Shown here in pieces: positions 1 to 13,399 of a stretch of 64,000 bases of DNA (its first letter is position 1; each line of letters begins with the position of its first letter). The notes under the pieces were generated by a model, which saw only the letters and a program-made list of their open reading frames with translations, made no database searches and was not told the DNA's origin. A program made the translations under genes and the position numbers. The stretch is from Papaver somniferum (lineage: Eukaryota > Streptophyta > Magnoliopsida > Ranunculales > Papaveraceae): positions 73,479,292-73,543,291 of the forward strand of contig NC_039359.1 in assembly GCF_003573695.1 (NCBI RefSeq), in the 5' to 3' direction.

Positions 1-969
1 TTCTGAATTCTGGAATTAATTTATGTTCTCGCTATCCGAATAACCTTTTATGAGATTATTTATTTATTTATTGCATAATCTATTAAAGATCTTCTTAATA
101 ACGAAAGGATAACCAAAAGTTCACAAGCTCACATACCCAAAAACAGGATACCTAGAACAAATTAAACAAAAAAAAAACAAAATAGTGAAGATGAGAACCC
201 ATTATTAGAATCCATATACTCAATATACAAGATCAAAAAATTTGACGAGGAGATTCTACAAGCCAGGAGAGTTGGTCTCTCATTATGCTTTTTCATTTTT
301 CCCCTACCTAAACCAACACCAAATTTTGTTAATTTATCGGCACAAAAATTCACTTCTTAGTAGCTTTAATTACACCAAGTTAATCTTGTATAAAGAATGT
401 GAAGATATTCTAAACAAGGCTGGAAAGCCGGTCTTTTGTTAAGTTTCTCCACTTTTCCCTACCTAAACCAGTACCATATTTGCAACAACAAAAAAAAAAT
501 AATCAAATAATCGGTAAGATTAGTCTGGGTACAAAGCGTTTCTTGTTTTATCCCACAAATTCTAACTTGTTGGCATCCTCAAGAAATATTGATAGTTTTG
601 TCTGGTTCCGAAAATAGGTTTGTTAAGAAAAATATACAGATTAGCATCACTTGTTTCCCGAATTATGGATGTTGTGGCGACATTATCTGATTTAGAAAAT
701 GTAGTGGATGCAAAATGGTCTCTACCCTCATAACCTTAAATTGGTTCAAAAGTTGATTCTAGGCACGGTAACTTGTTATCATGACACTCTATAATCTTAT
801 TCAAGATTGTATCATAGAAATCCTTTGTACTGGAATTAAATTGAGAAAGAGTATTCATTCTTTTTCCACTAGCTTATTCAAGTAAAGTATTCTCATACCT
901 TTTGGTATGTTGACCGAGTTTTTTTTTATGATTTTCTTGTTCTTTTATTTTGACTCATTGTCTTTATAG
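1..969. other. AT-rich intergenic DNA, no gene recognised
   Basis: Reading frames here are short and low-complexity. Two short stretches near 285-310 and 445-475 resemble each other (both contain CCCTACCTAAACCA), suggesting an old local duplication. No RNA gene or transposon end was recognised. Confidence 0.5.
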
Positions 970-3300
970 GTTGGATATTGCACCAAATACAAGTTGTTGG
1001 ATCTTATCGTATTTGTCTTCTTTGGTACCAATTAAAAAGACAAAGGTACCTAGTGCACCACAATATTTTCTATATAAACCTATACAGTCATACCTTATGT
1101 AATGCTACCAAAACAAAATAACGGCCAAAAAATTACTTCAACAAGATATAACTTGTAATAGTCTAAGTTAGAAACTAAACTATCTATGAGATGGTGCCAA
1201 GTGGATTAACGTACAAGTATAATTACTTAATTATAACTATAAAGATAATTATAACGTGGAAAATAAGTAATAGCGCGATACATAAGATTCCGTTAATGAG
1301 GAATACTGCCTAGCAGAAAACCCCCAGGACCTAGTTCAATTTTGAATACTTTCAGAATTAAGCCTTTATACAAATCGACTATCGCAACTTGTATAATTGA
1401 GACTATGTAAGCTACTCCTAGTTACCCAGTTCCTTCAATATCTATGTTCCTACAACCAATATGGTATATACACGTGAATTTCAAGACAAATTCCACTATA
1501 TTGAGTCGTTTCATTTGTTGTGAAGAATTCCGATCACAACTCATTTGGATAGTAACTCGAAACAATAAAGGACCAAATCAAGATTTTGGTCAAAGATAAA
1601 GTAAAGTAAAGGATATTTTGTTTATTCAATATATTCCTTTGGTCAAAAATAAAACTAAGATAAAGATTATCGAAATAATCAATCTCAGCGAACAATCTCT
1701 ATCCAAGAAACTTTACAAGGAGAAACAACTAGACAGTTTGCTCGATCTTTATAACAAGTCTTAAGTCTATCGAAATAAACTGCTTGTTTGGATCCTAGAT
1801 AATCAAGTGTGCAAGAAGAATCACAAAAATCGGAAACCTGAAATAAAAAGGTCTTCAAGTCCTCAATGTAAATGTTGTACAAATAACTCAATTCATACTA
1901 AGGATCAACACACAAAGAATGGAGTCTGTTAACATTGATTGATCAAAAGTTCTATCTACAGATATTGAATCACTAGATATGTAATAGTGAATCCTAAAAC
2001 AAACTTGAGTGGCTACATATGAAAAACTAAGGACCATAGAATGAACAATTCTGCTTTATCAAGGATAACCACAAGATTATGAATCAAATCAATTAATCAA
2101 TGGTACTATTACAAAATTCTTGATATTAAAGAAGACTTTAAACCAAGGAAACACAAGAGATTTCACTTAATTAAATTACTCTCTTTTATCAACGAGTTGG
2201 ATTCCCATACAGTCAATCAAGTAGTGTCCAAAAAGTGAGTTTGCAAGAATACAGGCTCCATGTTTTATATTGTTATGACCAAGGCTTGTTTAAAAAAAAA
2301 GGGTATAGTCAAATCCGAAAATTCCTAAAGATATGCAAAAAATATAATTTCCAATTCTCCAAATACTAATTGTATTCCTACATATAAATCGATGTCACTC
2401 ATAGTTGACAACTAATATTAGCTAGCATACTTTCATATACTTTACTTGTATAATAACTGAAGAACTTCAAACCTATGGGATATGGTATATATTTCTCGAT
2501 ATCTTAAAGGATATTGAAAATCGGTTTCATGATATTTCCATGAGTATCAAAGAAAAATAGTTGAACAACAATATATATGAGTTTAGAACATGTTCAAGTC
2601 ACTATGTTAAAATTTTATGAACATTTTAATTTCAATCAATGTACATCTCGATGTTTCGGAAACCCCGAAGATAACAAACATATCAAAGATAATTAAACAG
2701 ATTTAAGTTTGTCAAGATCAGAGCTTTCCACTTGGGATCGGTCCTTACTAGGGTTCAGTGTTATACTTAGGACCAGTCCCGGGATCTGTTATGAATTCAA
2801 ATTTCAACTACGAAACAAGTTTCACAAGTCTACTTCCTTAAACTATGTTTATGAAATTTCTTTCAAATATATTTCGAAGGTTTGAATTTTTCTGGAAGTT
2901 CAATACACTAAATAATAACGAATTACCAATCAGTGTAATGTCTATTTCATGAAGTCCAAAGATAAACTGTACTTGGTACCTCTATATACTCAAGTTTTAT
3001 AAAAAAACAAAAAAACTAGTACATTATTCCTTCATACTTTGGTCATAGTATAATGACCAAGTTATCAATACTAGAGACAAGTAAATAGACAAGTAACACT
3101 GACCTAAAAGAACAAAGACAGAAATGGAACAAGTGAAGTATGTTGTAACAAACCTCGAAATGAAGGATGATGTGTTCGTTAATGGCGACACGTCTTCAAG
3201 TTCTTCATGAGTAAGAAAATCATGTATCAGGCACCTTCGAATTCTTGAACTAAACTTGACATAAAAAGTTTAGTGGGTTCAACCGAGCAACGCTCTAATA
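970..3300 (-). mobile_element. Long-LTR remnant, same family as 43985-45939
   Basis: The reverse complement of 3273-3298 matches 43988-44013 at about 25 of 26 bases (core GAGCRTTGCTCGGTTGAAC), and a shared TATGTCAAGTTT follows in both. Further in, 2734-2750 carries an accession of the ACCGATCC box that is tandemly repeated in the other copy. Near 970-1000 the reverse complement has a TATTTGGTGCAATAT stretch like that next to the end of the other copy. I infer a diverged LTR in minus orientation of about 2.3 kb. The start at 3300 is fairly clear and the other end is approximate. No internal domain was found, so it may be a solo LTR or a remnant. Confidence 0.4.
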
Positions 3301-4646
3301 CCTTCGGATTATGGTGTGTATGTAGATTATATTGCTACTTTAATAGTAACTTCAAGTATTTCGTGAGTCATTTTCCATCTTCTCATATGCGCACTCGTTA
3401 GTTCCTCAAAACCATTCTTGTTGCTCTAAATCTGAACAGGATGTTCCTTCCCTAGTTTGATCTAAAGGTGTCGATAGAGAAAAATTTCTTCTGCTTATAA
3501 TTTGTAAAGCTCTTATTGTTTTGTTGTACTAGCGAATGGGTGGAGCTCTTGGATAAGGTAATACCAACTGTGGAACAAAAAATGGGAAGTAAACCCTAAA
3601 ACAAAAACTTTGTTCTCTCTGCTTTTATCTATATAAGTACTAGATTAGTAGAGTTAACAAGAAGGAGACGGAAACCACTTCAGATTTTTTTTGCTCTTTT
3701 ACCATTTTCTCCTTGTCGTCAATTTGTAGTAACTGTATAGTTTGTATGTATAATTCAAAGTGAAGATGTACGTTTCCTTGACAGAAATTCATTTTCTTAA
3801 AATTATATTTTACAAAATAAATGGTCTAAGTATCTGAATTGAAAAGTCTAGGGGTATTGCAGTTATTTAAAAAATTAGATTACCTTCTAACTGAACTAGC
3901 TCAAACAAACACTAAATTTTGAATAAAGAATTTTGTCCTTAGAATTAAATTATTAAAATTGGTTATCCTATAATTGATAATTCCCATATATGCAAACATC
4001 AAATAAGAAAATTCGAACTATCAAAACAAGTCTAACTAATCACCCATCCATAATGTTGTTATTACGATTGTATCAATAATAGCTTTTAGGTTTCAGACTT
4101 CCTAACTCTCTACACTACCCTCATCGTACAGTATTCCATGATCATCATCCGCATTATGATGATCCTCTTTGTTTTCAGTTATTTTTCGGATTTTCTTTTT
4201 TTTTTGCCCTCCTGTTTACAAGAAAATTAGAAAATAACGAGACCATTGACTTTAGACATGAAATTAATAAAACATGCTTGACTAGCCCCTTGATATGTTT
4301 TGTGACGTGGGTCTTGATATCAAAAATATCCCAGAATCTATTCCGCACACTGAACACTTCTTATCATTTCTCCTCTTTAATTCGATTAACAAGCCTGCAA
4401 CCTTTCCCCTGACCATAGCTACATTTTCGCTCTTTACAGTTTGAACTTTCGATTTTTGTTTACCTCTTTCCTGCAAATATGACAAAAATAACAATAATAT
4501 GGTAAAAAAAAATGTATAATTGAAATGATTTTATGCTACCTGATTAGGTGATCTTAACCTAATGTTAAAATAAAATCCGTCATAACATTACTTTTAAAAT
4601 TCTCAGCTAAATAATAACATTAATTTCAATACACAAAATAATTCTA
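3301..4646. other. AT-rich intergenic DNA, no gene recognised
   Basis: A TATA-like TATCTATATAAG lies at about 3628-3640, but no coding sequence follows. A 70-codon minus-strand frame at 4282-4494 holds one CxxC motif but matches no family I know. Nothing else is supported. Confidence 0.45.
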
Positions 4647-4749
4647 CCTCCGTTTTTAGAAAAGAGGTACTTTCATTTTATTTTATTTTAGCCTAAAAAT
4701 GAGCAAAATTGAAAACAAAATAGTAACTCTTTTTCATAAACAAAGGGAG
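4647..4749. mobile_element. Stowaway-like MITE (Tc1/mariner type), about 103 bp
   Basis: The left end reads CCTCCGTTTTTAGAAAAGAG and the reverse complement of the right end reads CTCCCTTTGTTTATGAAAAA. These are imperfect inverted ends of the CTCCCTCCGT type typical of plant Stowaway elements. The flanks are TA at 4645-4646 and 4750-4751, the expected target duplication. The short length and lack of coding capacity fit a non-autonomous MITE. The ends are diverged, so this is a likely but not certain call. Confidence 0.6.
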
Positions 4750-4751
4750 TA

Positions 4752-6820
4752 ACATTATTTTCAGATTAAGTGACACCAAAAAGAAGAAAAAAAGTTATGC
4801 GAGAATTTCAAAACGAAATCATCTCAAGATTCTCAACTTCAGATAATTAACTTGAATCAACTGATGTCGAATTAGTTAATGATAATCCATAACATCTCCT
4901 TAGTAATGAAATTGAATCTACTTCACACAATCTAGTTTTAACAAAAATAATAAGACGTCAAATAACTAGTGCTCTATAGAATATCACATATACAATAATT
5001 ACAGCGTAAAAGAGAGATATTAAAATATTCCATTTTTTAATGAGATAATTACGAACCAATATATGATTTTGTGGGGAAAAAGACAAAAATCCGGAAGGCT
5101 ACTAAAACAAAGAGGATTCCAAAATTTTCTCATTGCATATGAGAACCAAATTCGTTGTTCGAACAAAACTAAATCATGAGTTATTCGACAAATAAATAAG
5201 TTTACATACTTTTAATCCTGTCGGTACAAAAACTAATTTCAAATCTTATAAACAAAACCACATTAAACTATTCATGATTAAGATAACAAAAATTATTCAC
5301 AAAATGATTATTACGAAATAGAAGCTTCACATTTAAAAAAAATGATTATTAAGAAGAAGCGATAAGTTTCTAAAAAGTCGATGATGTATTCATATTACCT
5401 TATTATGTTTTTATTTTTTACATTAACATTAACTTAATTATCAAGATGTATCTCATGTATTAAAAAACAATGCCCACGATAAAAGTTTTATTTGTTTGCA
5501 TAATAGTACTTGGAAATGAACATCTCTTTACATATATATTTCTTGGATAATGTGATTTGTTTATTTATTTTATATAAACAATCAAACATTGTCCCATGCA
5601 TCAACATAACTCACTATTCATTAAAAGAAATAATATATTCGGTTTAAGGACACAAGATGCAAAGATAGTTGATGAAAGAAATTGTGTTGAAACTTCAAAA
5701 GTAAAAGATAGTTACTAATGAAATTATACCCTTTATCATCCGATATGGTGAAGAATTGGACCTTCCTTTAGAAGTAAATGATCGGGATCTGGAATTGACA
5801 GTTACCTTAGGATCATCGGGTATCAGGCACCAGCAGTGTGATCATCGGAAGACTTCTTCTCCCTAAAATTAACAAAACAAAAAAAACAGAATTAGTTAGT
5901 TTCAAAATCTACAGCAGTTAAGACTTTGAATTAGACTTTCGAGAAAGATAACAAACTAATAAATCACCAGATTCATCACATTAAAACTTTTTGCAGTCAG
6001 TAACTTTAACATTTTGAAATTGAGAATGTCCGTTGTTCTTTCTCAAGAATTTCATAATGTCGTGCTCATCATCCAAGTGGGATAAGAATTTATACTTGAC
6101 TGGATAACTTTTTTCTACAAATACAACACTCTTTTATGTTGTTGATCTCCCATTACTCAAACAGAACATTCTTAAGTTGGTTTTTGAACACTAATGTGGT
6201 CTTCATCCTTCTATTATAAACCTTGGATTTGTATTGACTTTCCACATTTCTGATAAACACAAAATTACAGAGATATTAAGGTAATAAAAGGATTCACAAG
6301 TTCAAAAAATAACAGAGTGAATGTGAAGATCTCAATTGACTCGTGATAAGTGATAATTAGACAGGTTTCAACAATCAAACGATCATCTCTTTGTTTAACT
6401 ACTAAAAACTAATTGTACCAACCAACTTACTAGATTGAAACAAATTGAGTTGTAAATTATGTTGTATTATACATCGAGAAAATGATTACAATCATATTTA
6501 CTGAAACTAAAATCATTACAATATGTCTGTAACTTTAAAACCCACCAGACCCCATGTTCAGCTGAAATATATCTATTCTTCGGATGAAATAAATCTGGAA
6601 AAGTATTTTACGATGCTTTTGATGAAAAAACTAAAAATAAACAAAAAAACAAACTAGAAATCGCCGACTCTTTACTGATAGTAAAGAAGAAGATGAAGTT
6701 CAAAAACCCAAAAAAGTATATGTTATATATATATTTGAAAATCAAATAATTTAGATTAAAGAAGCAGTAGCAGTAGAGAATCCTTTTTGAATATCAACAA
6801 CAACTGATAAACAATTGAAA
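4752..6820. other. AT-rich intergenic DNA, no gene recognised
   Basis: The sequence is highly AT-rich with only short reading frames. A phrase TATCAGGCACC occurs at about 5820 and at about 3226, the only link I noticed. No gene, RNA or transposon end is supported. Confidence 0.45.
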
Positions 6821-6827
6821 ACAACTG

Positions 6828-6915
6828 TCTAGTACAGTGGTTAAGCACCCTGTTTCGTTCATAATGCGGGAAGGAGGCAGGAAGATCGATTCCCACTAAG
6901 AAGGTTGGATCCCCC
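6828..6915 (+). repeat. tRNA-like (pol III box A/B) module, possible SINE head
   Basis: TAGTACAGTGG near 6831-6841 resembles a tRNA box A (TRGCNNAGTGG). AGATCGATTCCC near 6886-6897 resembles box B (GGTTCGANTCC). The spacing of about 50 bp is tRNA-like. It does not fold into an evident intact cloverleaf, so it is not called a tRNA gene. A tRNA-derived SINE or a decayed tRNA-like repeat is the likeliest reading. Confidence 0.35.
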
Positions 6916-8820
6916 ATTTTCACCAATTTCCTCTAAAAAGAAAATTGATAACAATAAGATTAATCCACCTTCAAATTTTCCAAAAAATTCAAACAAAAAA
7001 CTCGAAATATAAGAAATATTACCATATATATAATTTTATAACTCTCTCTCTACATCTACTTTCTCCATTGCTATGGTTATCTACTCCCTCAATGTTGATA
7101 TTTATAGGGATAAAATTGGTGGCCGCCATTTCCTGAAATGTCAAAAAAAGTTCTCAAAATCTTTTGAAATTCAGATACAAATTTTAGAGAATTAATCCAC
7201 ATGGTGGTTAGTGAGACGAACGTACAATGGTCTGACCCTGGTTTTCAAACGACACATCATAAAGAACCTAAGTTTATCTAAGATTCTATACTATTCCCCA
7301 AGATAACCCATTTACATAGAATATCAAATAAAAGGAAGACTTATAGAAATAAACACATCAATACAATTACAATTATGAGTGAGTAAGAACTGATGCCGGT
7401 AATAAGGAATTAATTAACAGTGAAATGAATGAATGAGTTCCAAAAAAAAAAAAAAGAACTATGTTTTCGCGATAATGAATTAAAAAAGAAAAATCTTTAA
7501 TGGACAAATGGACCATGGAGTCAATTGATAGGTTGGACAACTGCCTCGATTTGTACATATTTGGTTTTACCCATCCCTGAATTAAGTTATCTCATTCGAT
7601 TTAGTATAGAAAAGAGATTAGAATTATTATTTTTGGTTGGCTAGTATGTCATTCATTTGCTAGGCGAAGGGAGTTCGAAGTTTTTTTGTTGTTATAAATC
7701 GTATGATAATTAATAGGCAACAATGATTCACCTACAACATACTGGATCGATGGATAAATAAACATTAAAATAAGCAAAATTAATAGCAAAGAAAATTATA
7801 TATTTAAACCATGGAAGAAAAATGAGAGAGAGAAATGTGTCAAAAAGGTATAAAACCTCTTACTTTAAGCAATAATATTTGGATTTTAGTTCTCTTATGG
7901 TGTGGGCTAAATTCTATAAAGACCAAAACTTATAATAATTGACGGCATCACCTAGCGTTCGCAGCAATTTCTGCTTGATAAACTATCCTTGCATTGAGTG
8001 GTATGCTGATTCACTTCCACATAATCTCGCAAAGTATGCAATCTATGAAATGAATTTATGCTGGACTTCTCCAATACCTCTTTCTTTCTATGCTTATCTA
8101 GCTGAGAGTTAGTAATTTTTTTTCTAGCTGAGAGTTAGTAATTTTTTTTCTTATGAATTTTGTACATTATAGTTTCAAATACGGAAAAGAAATAAAAACG
8201 AAAAAAGGATGAACCTAAAATCCACAAAATTTTGAATATCAAAATAATACAAAACGTGTTCTTTTGGGGATCCACTTTTTTTCATGGAGAGCTATATAGG
8301 ATCTATATATCCAAAACATGGATAGGGGGACCAAATACATGATAAATGTCTGGATCGTCCTTCCATTAACATAACCTAAATATGCAGCTAATCAAATACA
8401 AAACAGAAATACCTAAATTCTGTAATCTATTCTTCTCTTTCTCTTTTTATACATGTTTCTTTTTCACCTCCCTTCTATTTTTTTTTCAAACGAGACTCAT
8501 CTTGGATTAAACTCTTTCTATGAACCCAAAATGTAGAATCATATGCAATTAATCCTCCACCAAGTGATCAAGATGATGAATCAAGAAGTTAGAATACTAG
8601 TTAATCCCTTTTATAAGGTCATCATATAAATATCATCTACCATTATTTATTTTTCAAGTTTTTGATTGCTTAAATAGTAAATAGGTTAATTGTTCGAATT
8701 CAATTTAAAGTTTCAGTTTTAGGAATTATCTACGGTTGAAAATTGATGAACTCCTAGCCGTACACAATATATTGCCGCTGGAAAATTGAAATTAATTGAC
8801 CATACACCAAAAGCCTTCTC
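6916..8820. other. AT-rich intergenic DNA with a small tandem duplication
   Basis: At about 8097-8148 the unit TCTAGCTGAGAGTTAGTAAT plus a T-run is present twice in tandem (period about 26 bp), a slippage-type duplication. The remainder holds no recognisable coding sequence, RNA gene or transposon terminus. Confidence 0.45.
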
Positions 8821-8824
8821 AATT

Positions 8825-9364
8825 TTTCCCCATAAGTCGTCGTTCCAATGTCACTTATAAAATCATTGATAAAACTCAGAACAATCGTATTCGACCGGTC
8901 TTCCTTTTTTTGATAATCCCTTATCAAAGTGTTTTTCTACTATAAAGATCAGTTCATAACAACATAGCGATTGTTGGAGAGCTATCCCGTTATATAAAAT
9001 CTTCAAGCCTCATCAAAGACCTGAAAATAGCTCTTAAGTTGAATATTCAAAAGGCCTATGACAACTTAGAATGGGGCTTATCAACACAAAATTCACAAAA
9101 CTGGGATTTCAATCAAGAATTATATCATGCTATGTGTTACAAGAGTGACGTACTCGATCAACATTAATGGTACATCACATGGATATATCAAGGATTTCAA
9201 TCAATCTTTGTGGGTCATATCATGCTCTATGTTACAAGAGTGACGTACTCGATCAATATTAATGGTACACCACATGGATATATCAACTCTACTAGAGGTA
9301 TTAGACAGGGGAACCCACTATCTTCCTATGTTTTCATCGTATGTGTAGAAATCTTATCTACAAA
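8825..9364 (+). pseudogene. Non-LTR retrotransposon (LINE) reverse transcriptase fragment, 5' part
   Basis: Translations in shifting frames give motifs of plant LINE reverse transcriptases in the right order: a YKIIDKTQNNRIRP-like stretch (about 8855-8900), RSVHNNIAIVGELSRYIK (about 8950-9000), the catalytic block NIQKAYDNLEW (about 9040-9075) and GIRQGNPLSSYVFIVCVEIL (9295-9353). The enzyme normally primes reverse transcription at a nick in target DNA. Frameshifts and stops are frequent, and about 68 bp is duplicated at 9124-9191 and 9219-9286 (offset 95 bp). The frame continues across the inserted gypsy element at 14989. The element is dead and has neither end. Confidence 0.75.
9360..9364. 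repeat. Target-site duplication ACAAA, left copy (gypsy)
   Basis: ACAAA lies directly before the left LTR and again directly after the right LTR at 14984-14988. It lies inside the LINE reading frame, which marks the exact insertion point. Confidence 0.85.
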
Positions 9365-9858
9365 TGATACGTATGATCTCTATACCTTGATAACTATTAC
9401 CATAAAGGTGGAATTCAGAATAATAATAGACGAGAAACTTAGATAATGAACACAAGTAGTAATTCGAAGAAAATATGTTCTCTAGATTATGAACAGGAAA
9501 ACGATTACAATTCTCTCTTTGTTACGCTCACAATCTTCTCTAAACAGTGGATTAACGTTAAACTGTTTGCTAAGCTTGCACAAGTATCGCTCCAAGCTTT
9601 CTCTAGGTTTTCTGTAACTAGTCTATGTGTCCTTAGCTTTTAGCCAAAGCCCTGTATTTATGGCCTTCATCGTACTCAGTCGACCAAAGACTTCTATCAG
9701 GAATCTATTTCCTAAACTAAGAGTATTGCCTAAAACAAAACTCTTCCCTAACTAGGAATTCTGCCTAAACAAAGATTCCTTCCTAGAATAGGATTATTCC
9801 CTCAACTTAGCTCGAGGTTAACTAAGTTCCCTAAAAGAGTACGGATACACCTGCATCA
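9365..9858 (-). repeat. 3' LTR of the gypsy element
   Basis: This is a direct repeat of 14491-14983, with TG...CA ends when read on the minus strand. On the internal side lies the purine tract (reverse complement of 9859-9872, AAAAGAGGGACCCA), as expected next to a 3' LTR. Confidence 0.93.
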
Positions 9859-9872
9859 TGGGTCCCTCTTTT
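9859..9872 (-). other. Polypurine tract of the gypsy element
   Basis: The minus strand reads AAAAGAGGGACCCA immediately upstream of the 3' LTR, the position where plus-strand DNA synthesis is primed. The final CCCA is slightly pyrimidine-rich for a classic tract. Confidence 0.6.
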
Positions 9873-9929
9873 AAGAACTTGAACTCCCGTGAGAGTTAAA
9901 AATGAAGGTTAGGGAACTCGAAAGTCCCT

Positions 9930-12900
9930 TTTTCCTTGTTAAACCACTTGGATTTGCTAGGAATTTGACCTTTACATCCAATTAGAAAAGCTTATTTCTC
10001 TCCTTGTCGTGTTTTAGTCACTCTTTGCTCCAATATGCAGTCTTCCTTGAGTGGTTCCTCTCTATCAAACCATAAGTCTTCTATTCGTGGTAAGATCATA
10101 GTATCGTCACCGTCATCATCTAGTAATGGTGGCTCAAACAACTTCAAGTATTCAACATTTATAACTGAGTACATTCCTAGATAAGGCGGCAGATCCAGAC
10201 GAAAAACATTGTCCCCAATCTGATCGAGAATACGAAATGGTCCATACCTCAATGGCTTCAACTTCTTACCTTCCCCCTTCAGTCGTTCCTTACCTAATTT
10301 TTACCATACCAAGTCACCAACACCAAAATTACAAGGCACAAGATGCTTGTCATGCTTTTCTTTGTATTTGGATTGTGACTTCTTTAATTGTGCTTCAACA
10401 GTCGCGTGAATTTGAGATATCTTCTCCAAGAACTTCTGTTCCTTTTGTCGTTCACTTCCTTCCTTACCCCCTATTGAGGTGTCACTAGAAAATACTAGAT
10501 CGAAAGGGCAAGGTGGTAAGTAACCGTAGCACATATCGAAAGGAGACTTTCCCGAAGAACTGTGAACTTCTCTAATGAAAGCAAACTGTAGATATGGTAG
10601 ACTCTCATCCCAAGTTTTAGGATTCTTAGAATTATATCCCCTTAACATGTGAACCATAGTCCTGTTGACCACTTATGTTTGTCCGTCTGTTTGTGGATGA
10701 AAAGTTGTACTCTTCTTTAATTTAGTGTCCATCATCTTCCATAAAGAATCCCAAAAATGATTAAGGAATCGACTATCCATATCATAAATAATCGAAGTAG
10801 GTAACCCAAAATGCTTCCTCACATGCTCAAAGAAGAGCTTTGCTGCACCGGCTCCCGTTACCGTCTTTGTACATGGAATTAATGCGATCATCTTGTTGAA
10901 TCGGTCGACCACAACGAACAAGTAATCATAACAAGACTTGGTTTTTGGTAACCCACCAAGAAAATCCATAGAAATACTCTCCCAAGGTCTTGATGGTACT
11001 GGTAATGGTAGATATAACCCACGTTTTCTGTTGGAAGGATTAGAAGTGCTACACAACTTACACCCTCGAACTAACTTAGCCACATCATCTTGCATCTTTG
11101 GCCAAAAGACATAACGCCGGAGGTTAAGTAGAGTTTTATTCATCCCAAAGTTTCTAGCAACTCGGGAAGTGTGTGCCTCTCTCAACCACTGTAAACGATC
11201 TCCATCTTCTGGTATGCAAAGTAACTGACCTTTGTATAACAATCCATCTCGGAGTTCATATTCGCTTTTCAAACCACTCTTTACACCTTCTTGAAGTCTT
11301 TGCTGGATGCGTATGACTCTGCATACTCTTGAGGAACAATTGGCTGAATTCTTATTGCCACCATTAATGCTCGAGCTGGAGGTCGAGATAACATATCTGC
11401 CAACTTTTGTTACTCCCTTCTTGTACCTAATTAGAATGTTGAAACTCATCAAGTAACACATCCACTTTATGTGTCGGGCTTGTTGTAGTTTCTTCTGAGC
11501 GTGTAGATACTCCAATGGTTTGTGATCTGAATGTACCACTACTTCTTTACCTAAGAGATACACTCGCCAATGCTTAATACATTGATATAAAGCATAAATT
11601 TTGTTTTTGATAAGGTGCGTAGTTCTTAATAGCACATGAGAACAATTCTGAATGGTACTCCACTGATTTACCATCTTGTAACGACACTCCTCCCAATGCA
11701 TAGTTAGAAGCGTCGGTCTCAACTTCAAAAGTACGTTGTAAGTTAGGAAATGCCAACACCAGTGCTTCTGAAATCTTCCTTTTAAGTAACTGAAAAGCAT
11801 CTTCATGGGTTTGCTGCCATTCAAACTTTGCCTTAACTCCCGTCAAACCATGTAATGGTCCTGCAATAGTTGAAAAATGCCGGATAAACTTACGCAAGTA
11901 TGTTCAAGCCCCTAAGAAACTTCTGACTTCAGTTACGGTACTAGGTCTAGGCCACTTAGTGATCACTTCAACCTTCCTTGGATCAATCTTCCGTTGTCCA
12001 CCACCAACATACCGAGATACACCAACTCATCGTTCCCAAACTCACACTTCTTTACGTTCAAATTCAGCTGGCCTTCAAGTAACACTTTAAACACCTTCTC
12101 AACGTGAATGAGATGTTCTTCCCAAGTTCTGCCGTATATTAGGATATCATCCAAGTAAACAATCACAAAATATTCTATAAAAGGACGTAACAAATCATTC
12201 ATCAAACGCATAAACGTCGCTGGAGTGTTACACAAACCAAAAGGCATCACCAACCATTCGAACAAGCCTTGTTTGGTTTTGAAAGAGGTCTTCCATGTAT
12301 CATCTTCTCTAGCTCTCATTTGGTGGTATCCAAATTTGAAATCTAACTTTGTAAAGACACGAGCTTTTTCCAAATGATCCATCATGCCGTCTATCCTAGG
12401 TAAAGGGTAACGATTCTTGATTATGATCTTGTTCAATGCTCTATAATAAATAAACATACGCCAGCCCCCATCTTTCTTTGGCACCAAGAACACTGCTGAT
12501 CCACAAGGTGAAGGACTTGGCACTATCATTCCTAATTGTAGAAGTTCCTGGACTTGTTTCTTGATCTCATTAGATTCCTCTATGTTTGTGCGATAAAGAC
12601 CTACATTAGGTAGATAACTCTCCCCGGTCAACATGATCTCATGCTCCACACTCCTCTTTGGCGGTCGTGACATCTGAAAATAAATCCTTATACTTCAACC
12701 TTTCTAGGTCTCCTTATTGTTGTGCAGACAAGGATGCCAAACAAACTTTACTCGGCTTCTCCTCGAGAGAACCGATCACAAGGAGAATGAACTTTTTGCT
12801 AGCATTCACGAACCGCTTAGCCTGAGTGGTTGTGATTAACCTTTCTCCCTCTAGAGGAGATTCTATAGCCCGAATCACAAAACTTTCTCCATCCTTGGTA

Positions 12901-13130
12901 AAGGTATACTTTTTCTCCCTTCTATCTAGAGTTGCATCTCTATCCCATATGTAAGGAATACCTAGTACCACCTGACATACATCCAAAGGAACTACGTAAC
13001 ATGTGACTTCGTCAATATATGACTCATCTAGAGCAAATTTGAATGTGCACAGCTGTGAAACTTGTAAGCCTCCTTCCTTTTGAAGCCATCTTAAAGGGTA
13101 TGGTTTTGGATGTTTGATAGTCTTCAATCC
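9930..13130 (-). pseudogene. Ty3/gypsy pol polyprotein (protease-RT-RNase H-integrase), broken
   Basis: This would encode the enzymes that copy and insert the element. In order on the minus strand: a retropepsin-like region with a DPG triplet where the family has DSG/DTG (about 13190) followed by an aspartyl-protease-like fold segment (13127-12714); reverse transcriptase (12673-11963) with KLDFKFGYHQ and the catalytic YLDDILIY near 12150; RNase H (11897-11400) with EVETDASNYALGG and HSDHKPLEYL; and integrase with an HHCC-type zinc motif (GCKLCSTSN near 11060), MDFLGG near 10975 and YDMDSRF near 10785. The codon where the third catalytic acidic residue normally sits is a stop (about 10673). 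The C-terminal part (10261-9992) has the YGPFRILDQIGDNVFRLDLP region. At least five frame breaks are seen. Confidence 0.93.
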
Positions 13131-13399
13131 TTACTTATACACCAAATAATTTGAAAGTAAATTCTTCTGACTTCCCGGGTCAATAACATCATCAACTAGT
13201 GATATTTTAACTTGCATCTTCACTGTGAAGAGTTGCTCCCCAAGATCATCTTTTGAAGGTCTTTCTTTTTCCCCTGTAATAAGAGAAATCTTTGAATTGG
13301 GTTCCGTTAGTCCTTGGACTTCTTTTAGAGTTTGCGTGACTAGTGCTGCCTTCTTGGCTTCTTTTCTCTACAACCCTTTAGGTTTGAGATGAGGATTCT

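Noticed and set aside
6828..6915. True tRNA gene
   Set aside because: Box A/B look-alikes are present, but I could not pair an acceptor stem or anticodon arm. Listed as a tRNA-like repeat only.
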